Below, in pieces: positions 32,143-41,674 of a stretch of 46,234 bases of DNA. The stretch spans positions 1-46,234 of the forward strand of contig NZ_OY730242.1 in NCBI RefSeq assembly GCF_963422545.1, given 5' to 3'. Source of the DNA: an uncultured Flavobacterium sp. (lineage in GTDB: Bacteria > Bacteroidota > Bacteroidia > Flavobacteriales > Flavobacteriaceae). The position numbers and the translations under genes were made by a program. Under the pieces are notes generated by a model. It saw only the letters and a program-made list of their open reading frames with translations. It was not told where the DNA came from and did not search any database. Within the stretch, counting starts at the first letter, position 1. Each line of letters begins with the position of its first letter.

Positions 32143-35100
32143 TTAAAAATTAATGTTTAAGCCCAATAAATAGGTTCTGGGAATAGGATAAAATCCATAG
32201 TCAATTCCGCCACCAATTGGAGCTCCATTTGAAGCTCCCGGATCAAAGCCTTTGTATTTGGTAAATGTGTATAAGTTATTTACGCCTGTATAAAGTCTTA
32301 ATTTTGTAATTCCGGCTTTTTGAGAAATGTTTGGATTAAGTGTATATCCTAATTGTACATTCTGAATTCTCAGGTACGATGCATCTTCGATAAAATAGTC
32401 CGAAAAAACATTATTTGCTGTTGCGCCTGTTGTAACTCTTGGTGTAGAATTGCTTGTTCCCGGTCCTGTCCATCTGTCTAATACATAATCTAAACGATTT
32501 GCATCTGATAATGTTCTTTCGTAATTGCGTACCATATCATTGCCAACTGAGGCAAAAGTATAAAGTGCAAAATCAAGACTTTTGTAGTTTAATTGCACAT
32601 TGAAACCCATTGTTGCCTGCGGAATTGGATCTCCAATGTTGGTTTTATCTTTAGTATCAATTACGCCATCGCCGTTTGTATCAACATAACGAAGATCTCC
32701 GGGAGCTGCGTTTGCACCTAAAGCAATTTGTGAAGGATGTGCATCAACCTCAGCTTGGTTCTGAAAAATTCCGTCTGTTTTATATCCATAAAAGTAACCT
32801 AATGGTTTTCCTACTTCCATGCGTGAAGGTGCAGGTTGTCCAACTCCAAAATTTCCACCTTCAATAAAACCGGTACCGTTATTTACTTCTAACACTTCAT
32901 TTTTAAGAAACGTTACATTGTAGCCCACACTCATCGAAAATGCATCTGAGAATTTCTCTTTATAATCTATTGAGAATTCTAATCCTGAATTTCTAACTGA
33001 ACCTGCATTCAAAGTTGGAGCACTTGCGCCCGGAGCGCCTGTACCATTTATACCTGAAACCGGAATATTAGGAATCAACAAATCTTTTCTGGTATCTATA
33101 AAATAGTCAGCAACAACGAATAGTTTGTCATTTAAAAATTTCATATCCAAACCAACATCAAATTTTCTGGCTTCTTCCCATTTTAAATCCGGATTTGGTA
33201 CTTGTCCCGTAGCAGTTCCGTTTACCAATGTGCCATCAAAAACATAAGTCGCTTCACCGGTCAAAAGTCCTAAATATCCATAATTCGGAATTTGATCGTT
33301 TCCTAAAGTTCCGTAACTCGCTCTTAATTTTAAGAAGTTAAATGCTTTTGATTCTCCAAAGAAACCTTCGTCTGAGATTACCCAACCTCCGGTGAAAGAA
33401 GGAAAATATCCCACTTTATTTCCCGGACCAAATTTGGTAGAAGAATCACTGCGTAACATGGCTGATAATAAGTATTTACCTTTATAATCGTATTGTAGTC
33501 TTCCAAAATAAGATAATCTTCTTTGGTCGTATACGTACGAACTATTGGTTAAAGTTGTTGAAACTCCTTTGGTTAAAGATATATCTGCAAAATCCCATGA
33601 ATTATTTGGTACATCAAAACCAGTTGCAAAAAGTCCGTTACCCCACTCTTTAAAAATAGTTGTACCAAGAGTTCCAACAATATTATGACTATTAGCAATT
33701 TTTGCCGTGTAAGTTCCAAAAAGGTCAAACGAATAATTGTTATCGTTTACTGCACCTTGTGTAACAGAACTTCTTTGCACATCAAAAACTTTTCCGCCAT
33801 AACTAATTTGTTTGGCAAACGTTTTTGATTCGCTGTTTGAGGTATTAAAACCTATAGAACTTGATAATACAAATCCTTTGAAAATTTTATAATCCAAACC
33901 AAAATTTCCGTTCAGTTTTTTATAATTATAATCGTTATAAGTATTTGCAATTTGCGCTAACGGATTTATAATTTCTGTTCCTAATCCCGTTGTGCTTGGT
34001 ACCAAAGTAAAGTTGCCCTTTGCATCATAAGGACTTAAAGTTGCGGGAACGTTTAAGGCATTAAATAAAACAGATCCTAATCCGTTTTCGTTCAGAGTAT
34101 TTCTGGTAAAATAGGTATAAATTACATTGGTTTTCAGTTTAAATTTATCGCTCAAATCAGCCGTTAAGCCTAATCTTGCCGTGTTTCTTAAAAAGCCTGA
34201 TTTGTCTCCGCCAACGATTCCTTCCTGATCTAAATGCGAACCACTTATTGAATAAGCAATTTTTTCTCCTCCTCCTGAAATTGTTAAATCATTGCTAATG
34301 ATTGGAACACCTTTTTTAAAAACTTCATCTTGCCAGTTTGTACCATTTCCTAAACCGCTGGCATTTGGATAAGGAAGCGCTTTTCCGCCATTAGCATAAC
34401 TTTCGTTTAATAAAAGTGCATATTCTGTAGCGTTTAACATTGGTAATTTTCTGGATGTTTCCTGAAATCCTGTGTAACAGTTAAACGAAACTTTTGTTTT
34501 AGAATTCTTTTTGCCCATTTTGGTTGTAACCAAAATGATTCCGTTTGCTCCAATTGTTCCGTAAATAGCGGCCTGAGCATCTTTTAAAACTGTAATTGTT
34601 TCAATATCATTTGGGTTAAGTAATCCCAAATCTCCCACATAACCATCGATAATAGTTGTTGGTCTGTTTTCTCCGTTTGTAGCAATACCACGAATACGAA
34701 TATCCAATGGTGCTCCCGGCGCTCCTGATTGCGTCGTAACATTCACACCTGACATTGTGCCTTGTAATGCTTGCTCAATTCTTGCTGGTTTCAAGATATC
34801 AAGCGTTTTACTGTCGACTACAGAAACTGCTCCTGTAACTTCTCTTTTCTTTTGGCTACCGTAACCAATAACTACAACTTCTTCAAGAGATTTTGTGTCA
34901 TCGCTCATTTTTACTGTTATTTTAGGTGCCGAAACCACAACTTCTTGTGTTCTAAAACCTATATAACTAAAGACAAGTGTAGTTCCTTTTGAAACTCCTG
35001 ATAATTTAAAAGTTCCGTCGAAGTCTGTGGTTGTACTTTGCGACGAGCTTTTAACTTTTACATTTACGCCAGGTAATGATAATCCTGAGCCATCTAGTAC

Positions 35101-35181
35101 CGTTCCGTTTACATCAAAAGACTGCGAAAACGCATACGATGTAAACAGCATTAGTACGGTTAATAATAATTTAGTTTTCAT
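32143..35181 (-). CDS. susC: SusC-like TonB-linked outer-membrane transporter
   Basis: A 1012-residue SusC/RagA protein: signal peptide (MKTKLLLTVLMLFTSYAFSQ), a carboxypeptidase-regulatory beta-sandwich (about 22-105, LPGVNVKVKSSSQSTTTDFD, STTTDFDGTFKLSGVSKG), the SusC-type segment EEVVVIGYGSQKKREVTGAV, a plug domain (about 118-220, VLKDAQAAIYGTIGANGIIL), and a barrel ending in TYLLGLNINF. Imports oligosaccharides cut by the surface GH16, powered by TonB. First gene after the regulator; a weak promoter is seen upstream. Substrate inferred as laminari-oligosaccharides from neighbours. Confidence 0.96.
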   Translation of the reverse strand: MKTKLLLTVLMLFTSYAFSQSFDVNGTVLDGSGLSLPGVNVKVKSSSQSTTTDFDGTFKLSGVSKGTTLVFSYIGFRTQEVVVSAPKITVKMSDDTKSLEEVVVIGYGSQKKREVTGAVSVVDSKTLDILKPARIEQALQGTMSGVNVTTQSGAPGAPLDIRIRGIATNGENRPTTIIDGYVGDLGLLNPNDIETITVLKDAQAAIYGTIGANGIILVTTKMGKKNSKTKVSFNCYTGFQETSRKLPMLNATEYALLLNESYANGGKALPYPNASGLGNGTNWQDEVFKKGVPIISNDLTISGGGEKIAYSISGSHLDQEGIVGGDKSGFLRNTARLGLTADLSDKFKLKTNVIYTYFTRNTLNENGLGSVLFNALNVPATLSPYDAKGNFTLVPSTTGLGTEIINPLAQIANTYNDYNYKKLNGNFGLDYKIFKGFVLSSSIGFNTSNSESKTFAKQISYGGKVFDVQRSSVTQGAVNDNNYSFDLFGTYTAKIANSHNIVGTLGTTIFKEWGNGLFATGFDVPNNSWDFADISLTKGVSTTLTNSSYVYDQRRLSYFGRLQYDYKGKYLLSAMLRSDSSTKFGPGNKVGYFPSFTGGWVISDEGFFGESKAFNFLKLRASYGTLGNDQIPNYGYLGLLTGEATYVFDGTLVNGTATGQVPNPDLKWEEARKFDVGLDMKFLNDKLFVVADYFIDTRKDLLIPNIPVSGINGTGAPGASAPTLNAGSVRNSGLEFSIDYKEKFSDAFSMSVGYNVTFLKNEVLEVNNGTGFIEGGNFGVGQPAPSRMEVGKPLGYFYGYKTDGIFQNQAEVDAHPSQIALGANAAPGDLRYVDTNGDGVIDTKDKTNIGDPIPQATMGFNVQLNYKSLDFALYTFASVGNDMVRNYERTLSDANRLDYVLDRWTGPGTSNSTPRVTTGATANNVFSDYFIEDASYLRIQNVQLGYTLNPNISQKAGITKLRLYTGVNNLYTFTKYKGFDPGASNGAPIGGGIDYGFYPIPRTYLLGLNINF

Positions 35182-35224
35182 AATTAGTTAGTTTTTATTG
35201 AAAGCTAAAATTATCGCATCTTCT

Positions 35225-35254
35225 TAAGAATACGTTAAAATTAACCTCAACAAA
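35225..35254 (-). promoter_or_regulatory. Weak promoter upstream of susC
   Basis: On the minus strand TTTG (35254-35251), 18-bp spacer, TATTCTTA (35232-35225), a partial match to TAnnTTTG. One copy of the ACCTCAACA motif (35244-35252) overlaps the -33 element. Confidence 0.35.
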
Positions 35255-35392
35255 AAACATACATAACAAAAAAATCACGCTAAATTTCAATATATCTCAA
35301 AAAATACATTGATATACATATAATCTCAGAATCAAAAAATCATTAACATTACCTTAACAAAAACACTACAAATGTCGAATGTTGAGGTAATG
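35244..35392. promoter_or_regulatory. Candidate operators for the PUL regulator
   Basis: The nine-base motif ACCTyAACA occurs three times: 35351-35359 (plus), 35388-35380 (minus) and 35244-35252 (plus). The first two form an inverted repeat with 13-bp arms (35347-35359 with 35380-35392, 12 of 13 matching) and a 20-bp spacer. They lie between the regulator gene and susC. Confidence 0.45.
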
Positions 35393-35422
35393 TATAGTTT
35401 TTTAGCACCATTTTTTGAGTTC

Positions 35423-38224
35423 CTATACAGCAAGAATATATTCAACTAAACCAATTTCATGCTGCAAATCCATTTTTTTACGCAAACGATATCTTTTAAT
35501 TTCAACACTTCGAACCGAAATATTAAATAAAGGTGCAATTTCTTTTGAAGAAAGGTTTAATCGCAAATACGCACAAAGACGTAAATCGTTTGGTGTCAAT
35601 AACGGATGCTGTTGTTTTATTCTTTTCAGGAAATCTTTATCGGCGTTGTCAAACGCTTCCTTAAAGACATTCCAGGAATCTTCTTCGGTTATATTTTTAT
35701 TAATCGTACTAATAACAGATTTAATATTGTTACTGTCATTTTGAGTCGTTTTTTTCAAATCTTCTTTAATAAACGCCAGCAATTCGTTTTTACTGTTCAA
35801 ACTCATTGTCGAAACTGCCAGTTCCCGATTTTTATTATCGACATCCTGCGACAACTGTTCGTTTCTAAGTTTCATTAATTGCTGTTCGTTTTCTAATTCT
35901 TTAATTTCCAGTAAAAGATTATTCTCTTCTATTAATTTCTCTTCCTGTTTACGATAATAATTTGTGTAAGCTTTATTGATAAAATAAGCCAGTATAAGCA
36001 TTAAAAGAAAATAAATAAACCACGCCAGGTTTGTCGAATACCAGGGTTTTAAAACTACAAAGGTATAAGTCGCCGTATTTTCTAAAATAGTATTGGCATA
36101 CTTGGCTCTTACTTTAAAAGTATATTTTCCCGGCGAAAGATTTTTAAAATTCACCGTTGCTTTTGTGCTCCATTCGCTCCAATCATTCTGGAAACCTTCT
36201 AATAAATACTGATATTCTGAGTTGATATATTTGTTGTATTCCGGAACTGTATAATTTAATGTGATATTATTTTCGCTCGAGCGAAAATTCCCTTCACTTT
36301 GAATTGCAACATTTTTTAAAGTTTCATTTTGTTTGTTTATCGAAATATCAGTTATAAAAACATTGTAATTTTTAAAAGTTAAATCATCTATGTTTAAGGT
36401 ATAATAACCGTCTGTTGTGCCAATTAAATACGTTGATTTTGAAATTTGAGTAATATTCTCGTATCCTAACATCGAATTGGTTAAGGAAGACGGAATCGGG
36501 ATTACATTCTGCTTTAATTGATTGCTTAATTTACTCGCAGAGAAATAATGAATGTAGTTTTTAGAAAAAAGCCAGATTTTATTCGAATTATCAACAATTA
36601 ATTTACCCGAAGTATATTCGTCTTTCTCAAAAATAGAGCTCAATAAATTATCTTTTTCGAACCTTTTTGTCGAAGGATTTAATTTAAAAATTCCGCCTTT
36701 ATAAGCATAATAAATTTGATTATTGAATTTGGTCAAACTTGCATTTTTTCCTTTTCCGGGATATTTATAAGTATAAAATCCTTGTGTTTTTAAGAGCGTT
36801 TTGTCCAGTTTAAGTCTAAAAATCCCTTTGTATTCATGACTTACATAAACATCCAAATTGTTTGAAACTTCAAAATATCTTGAAGAATAATCAAAACCCT
36901 GAACTTTATTCCTGAAAACCCACTGATTATTTACCTTTTCCAAAACCGAAATTCCATAATAATTCCCCTGAAACAATTGATTTCTAGAATTTAAAACAGG
37001 TTCAAATTTCCAGGTTCCTGACGCCGAAAATATACTTCTGGCAGAATCACTCGTAACAATAAAAGTACCGGAATCGTGACCACAAAAAAGCGTATTATCG
37101 TATACAAAAAGTGACCAAACCTGACCTTTTGTTCCGTTGATAAATTTAAACTCTGAATTGCTTTGCACATTTTTGCAAAACAAACCCTGATTTGTTCCCA
37201 CATACAACAAACCGTTAAAAGTTGCCGATGCATAAACGGTTCCTAAAACTCCTGTATCGTCGGTAAAACTATGAACCGGTGATTGGATATTAATACAATT
37301 GATTCCGTTATCAAGTCCCACCCATAAATTCTGGTCTTTATCTTCAAAAAGTGATAAAGCCGTATTATTGCTCAAACCTTTGCTTTGCGAAATATGGTAT
37401 TTCAGTTTACCCGTATTTGATAAAATAAAAATTCCGTTAGAAACCGTTCCCAAAGCAAAACTTCCGTCCTGCAGAAGCTGGCTGCTGTATACGAAACTCG
37501 ATTTTAATTCGGCATCAACATCTGTAGCAAAACGCGTTAAAGTGTTTCCTGTCAATTTATAAATACCGTCTAATTGCGTTTGAATTAGTAAACCGTCATC
37601 TGTATTGAAAACATTGACAATAGTAAATTTTTTAAGAATAGGATTATCAGAAACCAACTTCGCTTTTCCGCTTTCGATTTCAAAAAGTCCTTCTTTAATT
37701 GTTTGAAAATAAATAGCATTTTTAGGCGCAAACGACTTTATCACGCCATTTCCAGGCGCAATGATTTTGAATTTTCCGGTTTTAGTATCATAAATATAAA
37801 TTCGGTTCAGGGATTGAAATAAAACCCATTGATCGTATTTCAGAATATTCCAAAACTGTTCATCATCGAGTATTTTACTTTTGATGGTATCGCTAAGCGA
37901 AGTATATTTTAGTTTACCATTGATTTGTCGTGTCCAGTAACCAAAATTCATGTAACAACCTGTATATATCTTATTTCCAATCACTTTTACAGATCGAATA
38001 ATAGTCTCATTTTGAGCAGGATACAATTGCCAGGTTGTTCCATTATATTCTAAAAGTCCATCATTATTAGCAAAATACAAATAATTTTGATCGTCCTGCG
38101 AAATCATCCAACTCTGATTTCCAGCGCCATAAACAGAAGATGAATATTTGATAATTGGCGGAAACTCCTGTGAAAACAGCAAGAAACTCATCAAAAAAAA
38201 CAGTAAAGACAGTTTAGTTTTCAA
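35423..38224 (-). CDS. Membrane-bound sensor-regulator: beta-propeller, Y_Y_Y, LuxR-type HTH
   Basis: A 933-residue one-component regulator. Signal peptide (MKTKLSLLFFLMSFLLFSQ); periplasmic propeller of about 600 residues with Reg_prop-like blades (DDQNYLYFANNDGLLEYNGT, LFEDKDQNLWVGLDNGINCI); a Y_Y_Y domain at about 660-735 (YLLEGFQNDWSEWSTKATVN, LSPGKYTFKVRAKYAN); one membrane helix (AWFIYFLLMLILAYFINKAY, about 745-765); a coiled coil (EEKLIEENNLLLEIKELENE, about 770-835); a C-terminal LuxR-type helix-turn-helix (LTPNDLRLCAYLRLNLSSKE, NISVRSVEIKRYRLRKKM). It has no histidine kinase or receiver domain. It should sense oligosaccharide in the periplasm and bind DNA from the membrane. It is upstream of and codirectional with susC. 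Confidence 0.88.
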   Translation of the reverse strand: MKTKLSLLFFLMSFLLFSQEFPPIIKYSSSVYGAGNQSWMISQDDQNYLYFANNDGLLEYNGTTWQLYPAQNETIIRSVKVIGNKIYTGCYMNFGYWTRQINGKLKYTSLSDTIKSKILDDEQFWNILKYDQWVLFQSLNRIYIYDTKTGKFKIIAPGNGVIKSFAPKNAIYFQTIKEGLFEIESGKAKLVSDNPILKKFTIVNVFNTDDGLLIQTQLDGIYKLTGNTLTRFATDVDAELKSSFVYSSQLLQDGSFALGTVSNGIFILSNTGKLKYHISQSKGLSNNTALSLFEDKDQNLWVGLDNGINCINIQSPVHSFTDDTGVLGTVYASATFNGLLYVGTNQGLFCKNVQSNSEFKFINGTKGQVWSLFVYDNTLFCGHDSGTFIVTSDSARSIFSASGTWKFEPVLNSRNQLFQGNYYGISVLEKVNNQWVFRNKVQGFDYSSRYFEVSNNLDVYVSHEYKGIFRLKLDKTLLKTQGFYTYKYPGKGKNASLTKFNNQIYYAYKGGIFKLNPSTKRFEKDNLLSSIFEKDEYTSGKLIVDNSNKIWLFSKNYIHYFSASKLSNQLKQNVIPIPSSLTNSMLGYENITQISKSTYLIGTTDGYYTLNIDDLTFKNYNVFITDISINKQNETLKNVAIQSEGNFRSSENNITLNYTVPEYNKYINSEYQYLLEGFQNDWSEWSTKATVNFKNLSPGKYTFKVRAKYANTILENTATYTFVVLKPWYSTNLAWFIYFLLMLILAYFINKAYTNYYRKQEEKLIEENNLLLEIKELENEQQLMKLRNEQLSQDVDNKNRELAVSTMSLNSKNELLAFIKEDLKKTTQNDSNNIKSVISTINKNITEEDSWNVFKEAFDNADKDFLKRIKQQHPLLTPNDLRLCAYLRLNLSSKEIAPLFNISVRSVEIKRYRLRKKMDLQHEIGLVEYILAV

Positions 38225-38346
38225 ATTTGGTTGTGATATTAAAATAATATTAAAACAGTTCTAAAATAGAATATTTTAGAGTAAAACAATCGTTTTTAGT
38301 AAAATAAAAGATTTTGCATAATATATCTATCACATTTCAACCATAG

Positions 38347-38433
38347 CCCGCGGTTTCAACCGTGGGATACGGATTATGATAATGTATTATGTTTACGATA
38401 ATGTATTACGCTCCCAATGGTTGAAACCATTGG
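38347..38433. repeat. REP-like hairpin pair
   Basis: Hairpin 1 CCCGCGGTTTCAACCGTGGG (38347-38366) has a 9-bp stem with one G-T type mismatch; hairpin 2 CCAATGGTTGAAACCATTGG (38414-38433) is a perfect 9-bp stem. Both have the GGTT..AACC centre. Between them a direct repeat GATAATGTATTA occurs twice. This is the look of a bacterial REP/BIME element. Confidence 0.7.
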
Positions 38434-38474
38434 CAATGTTTTAAAAAATTATTCTTAAACATATAAAATAAACA

Positions 38475-38657
38475 TGCCACAGATTAAAATGATTAATTCT
38501 GCAAATGTTTTTTTGCCACGAATTTCACGAATTTGCACTAATTCAATTCGGGATAATTTGTAAAATTCATGGCAAACTTTTTTACACAACTAATAATCCA
38601 TAAAATCACTTTAATCTGTGGCAAAAAAAAAGAATTAGTGGAAATTTGTGCAATTCG
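38475..38657. repeat. Interlocked long inverted repeats
   Basis: 38475-38494 pairs with 38604-38623 (19 of 20). 38513-38525 pairs with 38553-38565 (12 of 13). 38519-38544 pairs with 38632-38657 (23 of 26). The first and third pairings cross, so they cannot form together in a simple hairpin. Confidence 0.75.
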
Positions 38658-38756
38658 TTGCTAACTGGAACTAAAGACTGACACTGAAGACTGAAACTAA
38701 CACAATTAGTTAAAATTTGGAACAATCTGATTAACAAAACTCAAATCAAAATTGAT

Positions 38757-38764
38757 TACTTTTG
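38757..38764 (+). promoter_or_regulatory. -7 element of the uvrA promoter
   Basis: TACTTTTG matches TAnnTTTG; no convincing -33 TTG at the right spacing. Predicted start near 38771, leader about 12 nt to the ATG at 38783. Confidence 0.4.
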
Positions 38765-38782
38765 TAGAAATTGACTTTTTTT

Positions 38783-41581
38783 ATGCAAATCGATCTTTCT
38801 ACACTCGACCCAAAACATAATATTATAATTAAAGGCGCACAGGTACATAATTTAAAAAATGTAGATGTCGCCATTCCCCGCAATAAACTTGTAGTAATTA
38901 CAGGGCTTTCAGGATCAGGTAAATCCAGTTTAGCATTTGATACTTTATATGCCGAAGGACAACGTCGTTATGTAGAGAGTTTATCATCGTATGCGCGTCA
39001 ATTTTTGGGGCGTTTAGACAAACCAAAAGTGGAGTACATTAAAGGTATTGCACCGGCAATTGCTATCGAGCAAAAAGTAAACACAACCAATGCACGTTCG
39101 ACTGTTGGAACATCAACTGAGATTTACGATTATATGAAACTTTTGTTCACCAGAGTTGGTCGTACTTATTCACCAATTTCAGGGCAAGAGGTTAAAAAAA
39201 ATACCGTTACCGATGTTGTTTCCGATGTAAAAAATCTGGAATTAGATAGTAAATGGCTGCTCCTTTCTCCTATTCATCTTGAAGAAGGACGACAATTAGA
39301 AGACAAACTAAAAGTACTTCTACAACAAGGTTTTGCCCGTATTTTAGTCGAGAATGAAATGGTTCGTTTAGATGAATTTACGCCTACAGAACTTCATAAA
39401 TTAGATAACAAAGATATTTTACTGATCATTGACAGAATCGTAGTCAAAGACGAAGAAGAATTCTATAATCGTCTGGCAGATGCTGTACAAACTGCTTTTT
39501 ATGAAGGAAAAGGAATTTGCTATTTACAGGAATTAAACTCTGATAAAAGATTTACTTATTCTAATAATTTTGAGCTTGACGGAATTACATTTTTAGAGCC
39601 AAACGTACATTTATTCAGCTTTAATAATCCGTATGGCGCTTGTCCGGTTTGTGAAGGTTACGGAAACATTATTGGTATCGATGCTGATTTGGTGGTTCCA
39701 AATACTTCTTTATCAGTTTTTGAAAGCGCTATTTATCCCTGGCGAGGCGAAAGCATGAGCTGGTACAAAGACGAATTGGTAAAACACGCTTATAAGTTTG
39801 ATTTCCCAATTCACAAACCTTATTTTGAACTTTCAGAAGATCAAAAAGATTTAATCTGGAAAGGAAATCAATATTTTCAAGGTTTAAATGATTTCTTTAA
39901 AGAACTTGAAGAAAAAAATTATAAGATTCAAAATCGTGTCATGTTATCCCGTTACCGTGGAAAAACAAAATGCAACTCTTGTCGCGGAAAACGCTTACGC
40001 GAAGAAGCTTCATACGTAAAAATTAATGGCAAAACGGTTTCAGATTTAGTCGATTTACCAATTAAACATTTGGTTACTTTTTTCAAAAATATCGATTTGA
40101 ATGTTTACGAACAGCAAATCGCGAAACGTTTAATGATCGAAATCAACAATCGTTTGTCATTCCTGACAGAAGTTGGTTTAGATTATCTGACATTAAATAG
40201 AAATTCGGCAACACTTTCAGGAGGAGAATCTCAGCGTATTAACCTTGCAACTTCATTAGGAAGCAGTTTGGTTGGTTCAATGTACATTCTTGATGAACCA
40301 AGTATTGGTTTACATCCAAAAGACTCTGAACGCCTGATTAAGGTTTTACTTTCACTTCGTGATTTGGGCAATACCGTTATTGTAGTCGAGCACGACGAAG
40401 ATATTATGAAAGCTGCGGATATGATTATAGACATTGGTCCGGAAGCCGGAACATTTGGAGGTCATTTAGTAGCACAGGGAACATATGATGAAATCTTAAA
40501 ATCAGACTCGTTAACAGCAAAATACTTAAATGGTGATTTAGAAATTTCCGTTCCAAAAAAGAGACGAAAGTTCAAAAATCATATTGATATTGTTGGTGCC
40601 AGAGAAAACAATTTAAAAAACATTAATGTTACTTTCCCTTTAGATGTCTTAACTGTTATTACAGGAGTTTCAGGAAGTGGAAAAAGTACCTTGATTAAGA
40701 AAATTTTATTTCCTGCCATGCAGAAAAAACTGGAAAATGCAGCTGAAAAAGCTGGTCAATTCAGCGAAATAAAAGGTTCTTTTTCGCAAATAAAACATAT
40801 TGAATATGTTGATCAAAACCCAATTGGCAGAAGTTCAAGATCAAATCCGGTAACGTATATCAAAGCTTATGATGATATTCGTGATTTGTATGCCAAAGAA
40901 AAATTATCCAAAATAAGAGGTTATCAGGCTAAACATTTTTCCTTTAATGTTGATGGAGGCCGTTGCGAAACCTGTAAAGGTGAAGGCTCTATTAATGTCG
41001 AAATGGTCTTTATGGCCGATGTTTCATTGCCTTGTGAAACCTGTGGAGGAAAACGTTTCAAAAAAGAAATTTTAGAAATCAATTTTGACGAGAAAAATAT
41101 CAATGATATTTTGACGATGACGATCGATGATGCAATTGCTTTTTTCGAAAAAAACAAACAAAGCAAAATCACTCAAAAATTACAACCGCTGCAGGATGTA
41201 GGTTTAGGATATGTACAATTGGGACAATCTTCATCAACACTTTCTGGTGGTGAAGCGCAACGTATTAAGCTGGCTTCATTTTTAGTAAAAGGTGCAACAA
41301 AAGACAAAGCTTTATTTGTTTTTGATGAACCTACAACCGGTTTGCATTTTCATGATATCAAAAAATTATTGACTTCATTTGACGCTTTAATAGAAAAAGG
41401 ACATTCAATAATTGTAATTGAACACAATCTTGACTTAATAAAATGTGCCGACTGGATTATCGATTTAGGCCCTGAAGGTGGAGAAAACGGCGGACATTTA
41501 CTAGCTGTTGGAACTCCGGAAGATGTCGTAAAAGAGAAAAAATCTGTTACCGGAGTTTATTTGAAAGATAAACTTTCTTAA
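38783..41581 (+). CDS. uvrA: Excinuclease ABC subunit A
   Basis: A 932-residue UvrA, started at ATG 38783 (MQIDLSTLDPKHNIIIKGAQ); a TTG four codons upstream is in frame but unnecessary. It has two ABC ATPase halves: Walker A GLSGSGKSSLAFDTLYAEGQ and GVSGSGKSTL, signatures SGGESQRINLATSLGSSLVG and LSGGEAQRIKLASFL, Walker B MYILDEPSIGLHP and FVFDEPTTGLHF. Zinc-binding Cys pairs are seen in CPVCEGYGN with CNSCRGKR, and in CETCKGEG with CETCGGKR. It recognises DNA lesions and loads UvrB for nucleotide excision repair. Monocistronic. Many Bacteroidota have a second uvrA, so this may be one of two. Confidence 0.97.
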   Translation: MQIDLSTLDPKHNIIIKGAQVHNLKNVDVAIPRNKLVVITGLSGSGKSSLAFDTLYAEGQRRYVESLSSYARQFLGRLDKPKVEYIKGIAPAIAIEQKVNTTNARSTVGTSTEIYDYMKLLFTRVGRTYSPISGQEVKKNTVTDVVSDVKNLELDSKWLLLSPIHLEEGRQLEDKLKVLLQQGFARILVENEMVRLDEFTPTELHKLDNKDILLIIDRIVVKDEEEFYNRLADAVQTAFYEGKGICYLQELNSDKRFTYSNNFELDGITFLEPNVHLFSFNNPYGACPVCEGYGNIIGIDADLVVPNTSLSVFESAIYPWRGESMSWYKDELVKHAYKFDFPIHKPYFELSEDQKDLIWKGNQYFQGLNDFFKELEEKNYKIQNRVMLSRYRGKTKCNSCRGKRLREEASYVKINGKTVSDLVDLPIKHLVTFFKNIDLNVYEQQIAKRLMIEINNRLSFLTEVGLDYLTLNRNSATLSGGESQRINLATSLGSSLVGSMYILDEPSIGLHPKDSERLIKVLLSLRDLGNTVIVVEHDEDIMKAADMIIDIGPEAGTFGGHLVAQGTYDEILKSDSLTAKYLNGDLEISVPKKRRKFKNHIDIVGARENNLKNINVTFPLDVLTVITGVSGSGKSTLIKKILFPAMQKKLENAAEKAGQFSEIKGSFSQIKHIEYVDQNPIGRSSRSNPVTYIKAYDDIRDLYAKEKLSKIRGYQAKHFSFNVDGGRCETCKGEGSINVEMVFMADVSLPCETCGGKRFKKEILEINFDEKNINDILTMTIDDAIAFFEKNKQSKITQKLQPLQDVGLGYVQLGQSSSTLSGGEAQRIKLASFLVKGATKDKALFVFDEPTTGLHFHDIKKLLTSFDALIEKGHSIIVIEHNLDLIKCADWIIDLGPEGGENGGHLLAVGTPEDVVKEKKSVTGVYLKDKLS

Positions 41582-41674
41582 AGGCTCTGAGGCCCTAAGT
41601 TGCAAAGAGACAAAGGTTTTTACTGTAGAAATGCACAGCAGCGCGTCTACATAAAGATTCTGTTCTGATACTAA

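Larger units (their letters stand above)
38225..38782. other. Repeat-filled gap between the PUL regulator and uvrA
   Basis: No gene in about 550 bp. It holds a REP-like hairpin pair (38347-38433), a crossing set of long inverted repeats (38475-38657), short imperfect ACTGA-type repeats (about 38660-38700) and a TACTTTTG -7 box for uvrA (38757-38764). Confidence 0.7.

Noticed and set aside
38771..38782. TTG start for uvrA four codons upstream
   Set aside because: The predicted transcription start is about 38771, and ATG 38783 gives the usual UvrA N-terminus.
38225..38782. Degraded insertion sequence
   Set aside because: No transposase fragment or terminal duplication is visible; only short hairpins and inverted repeats.
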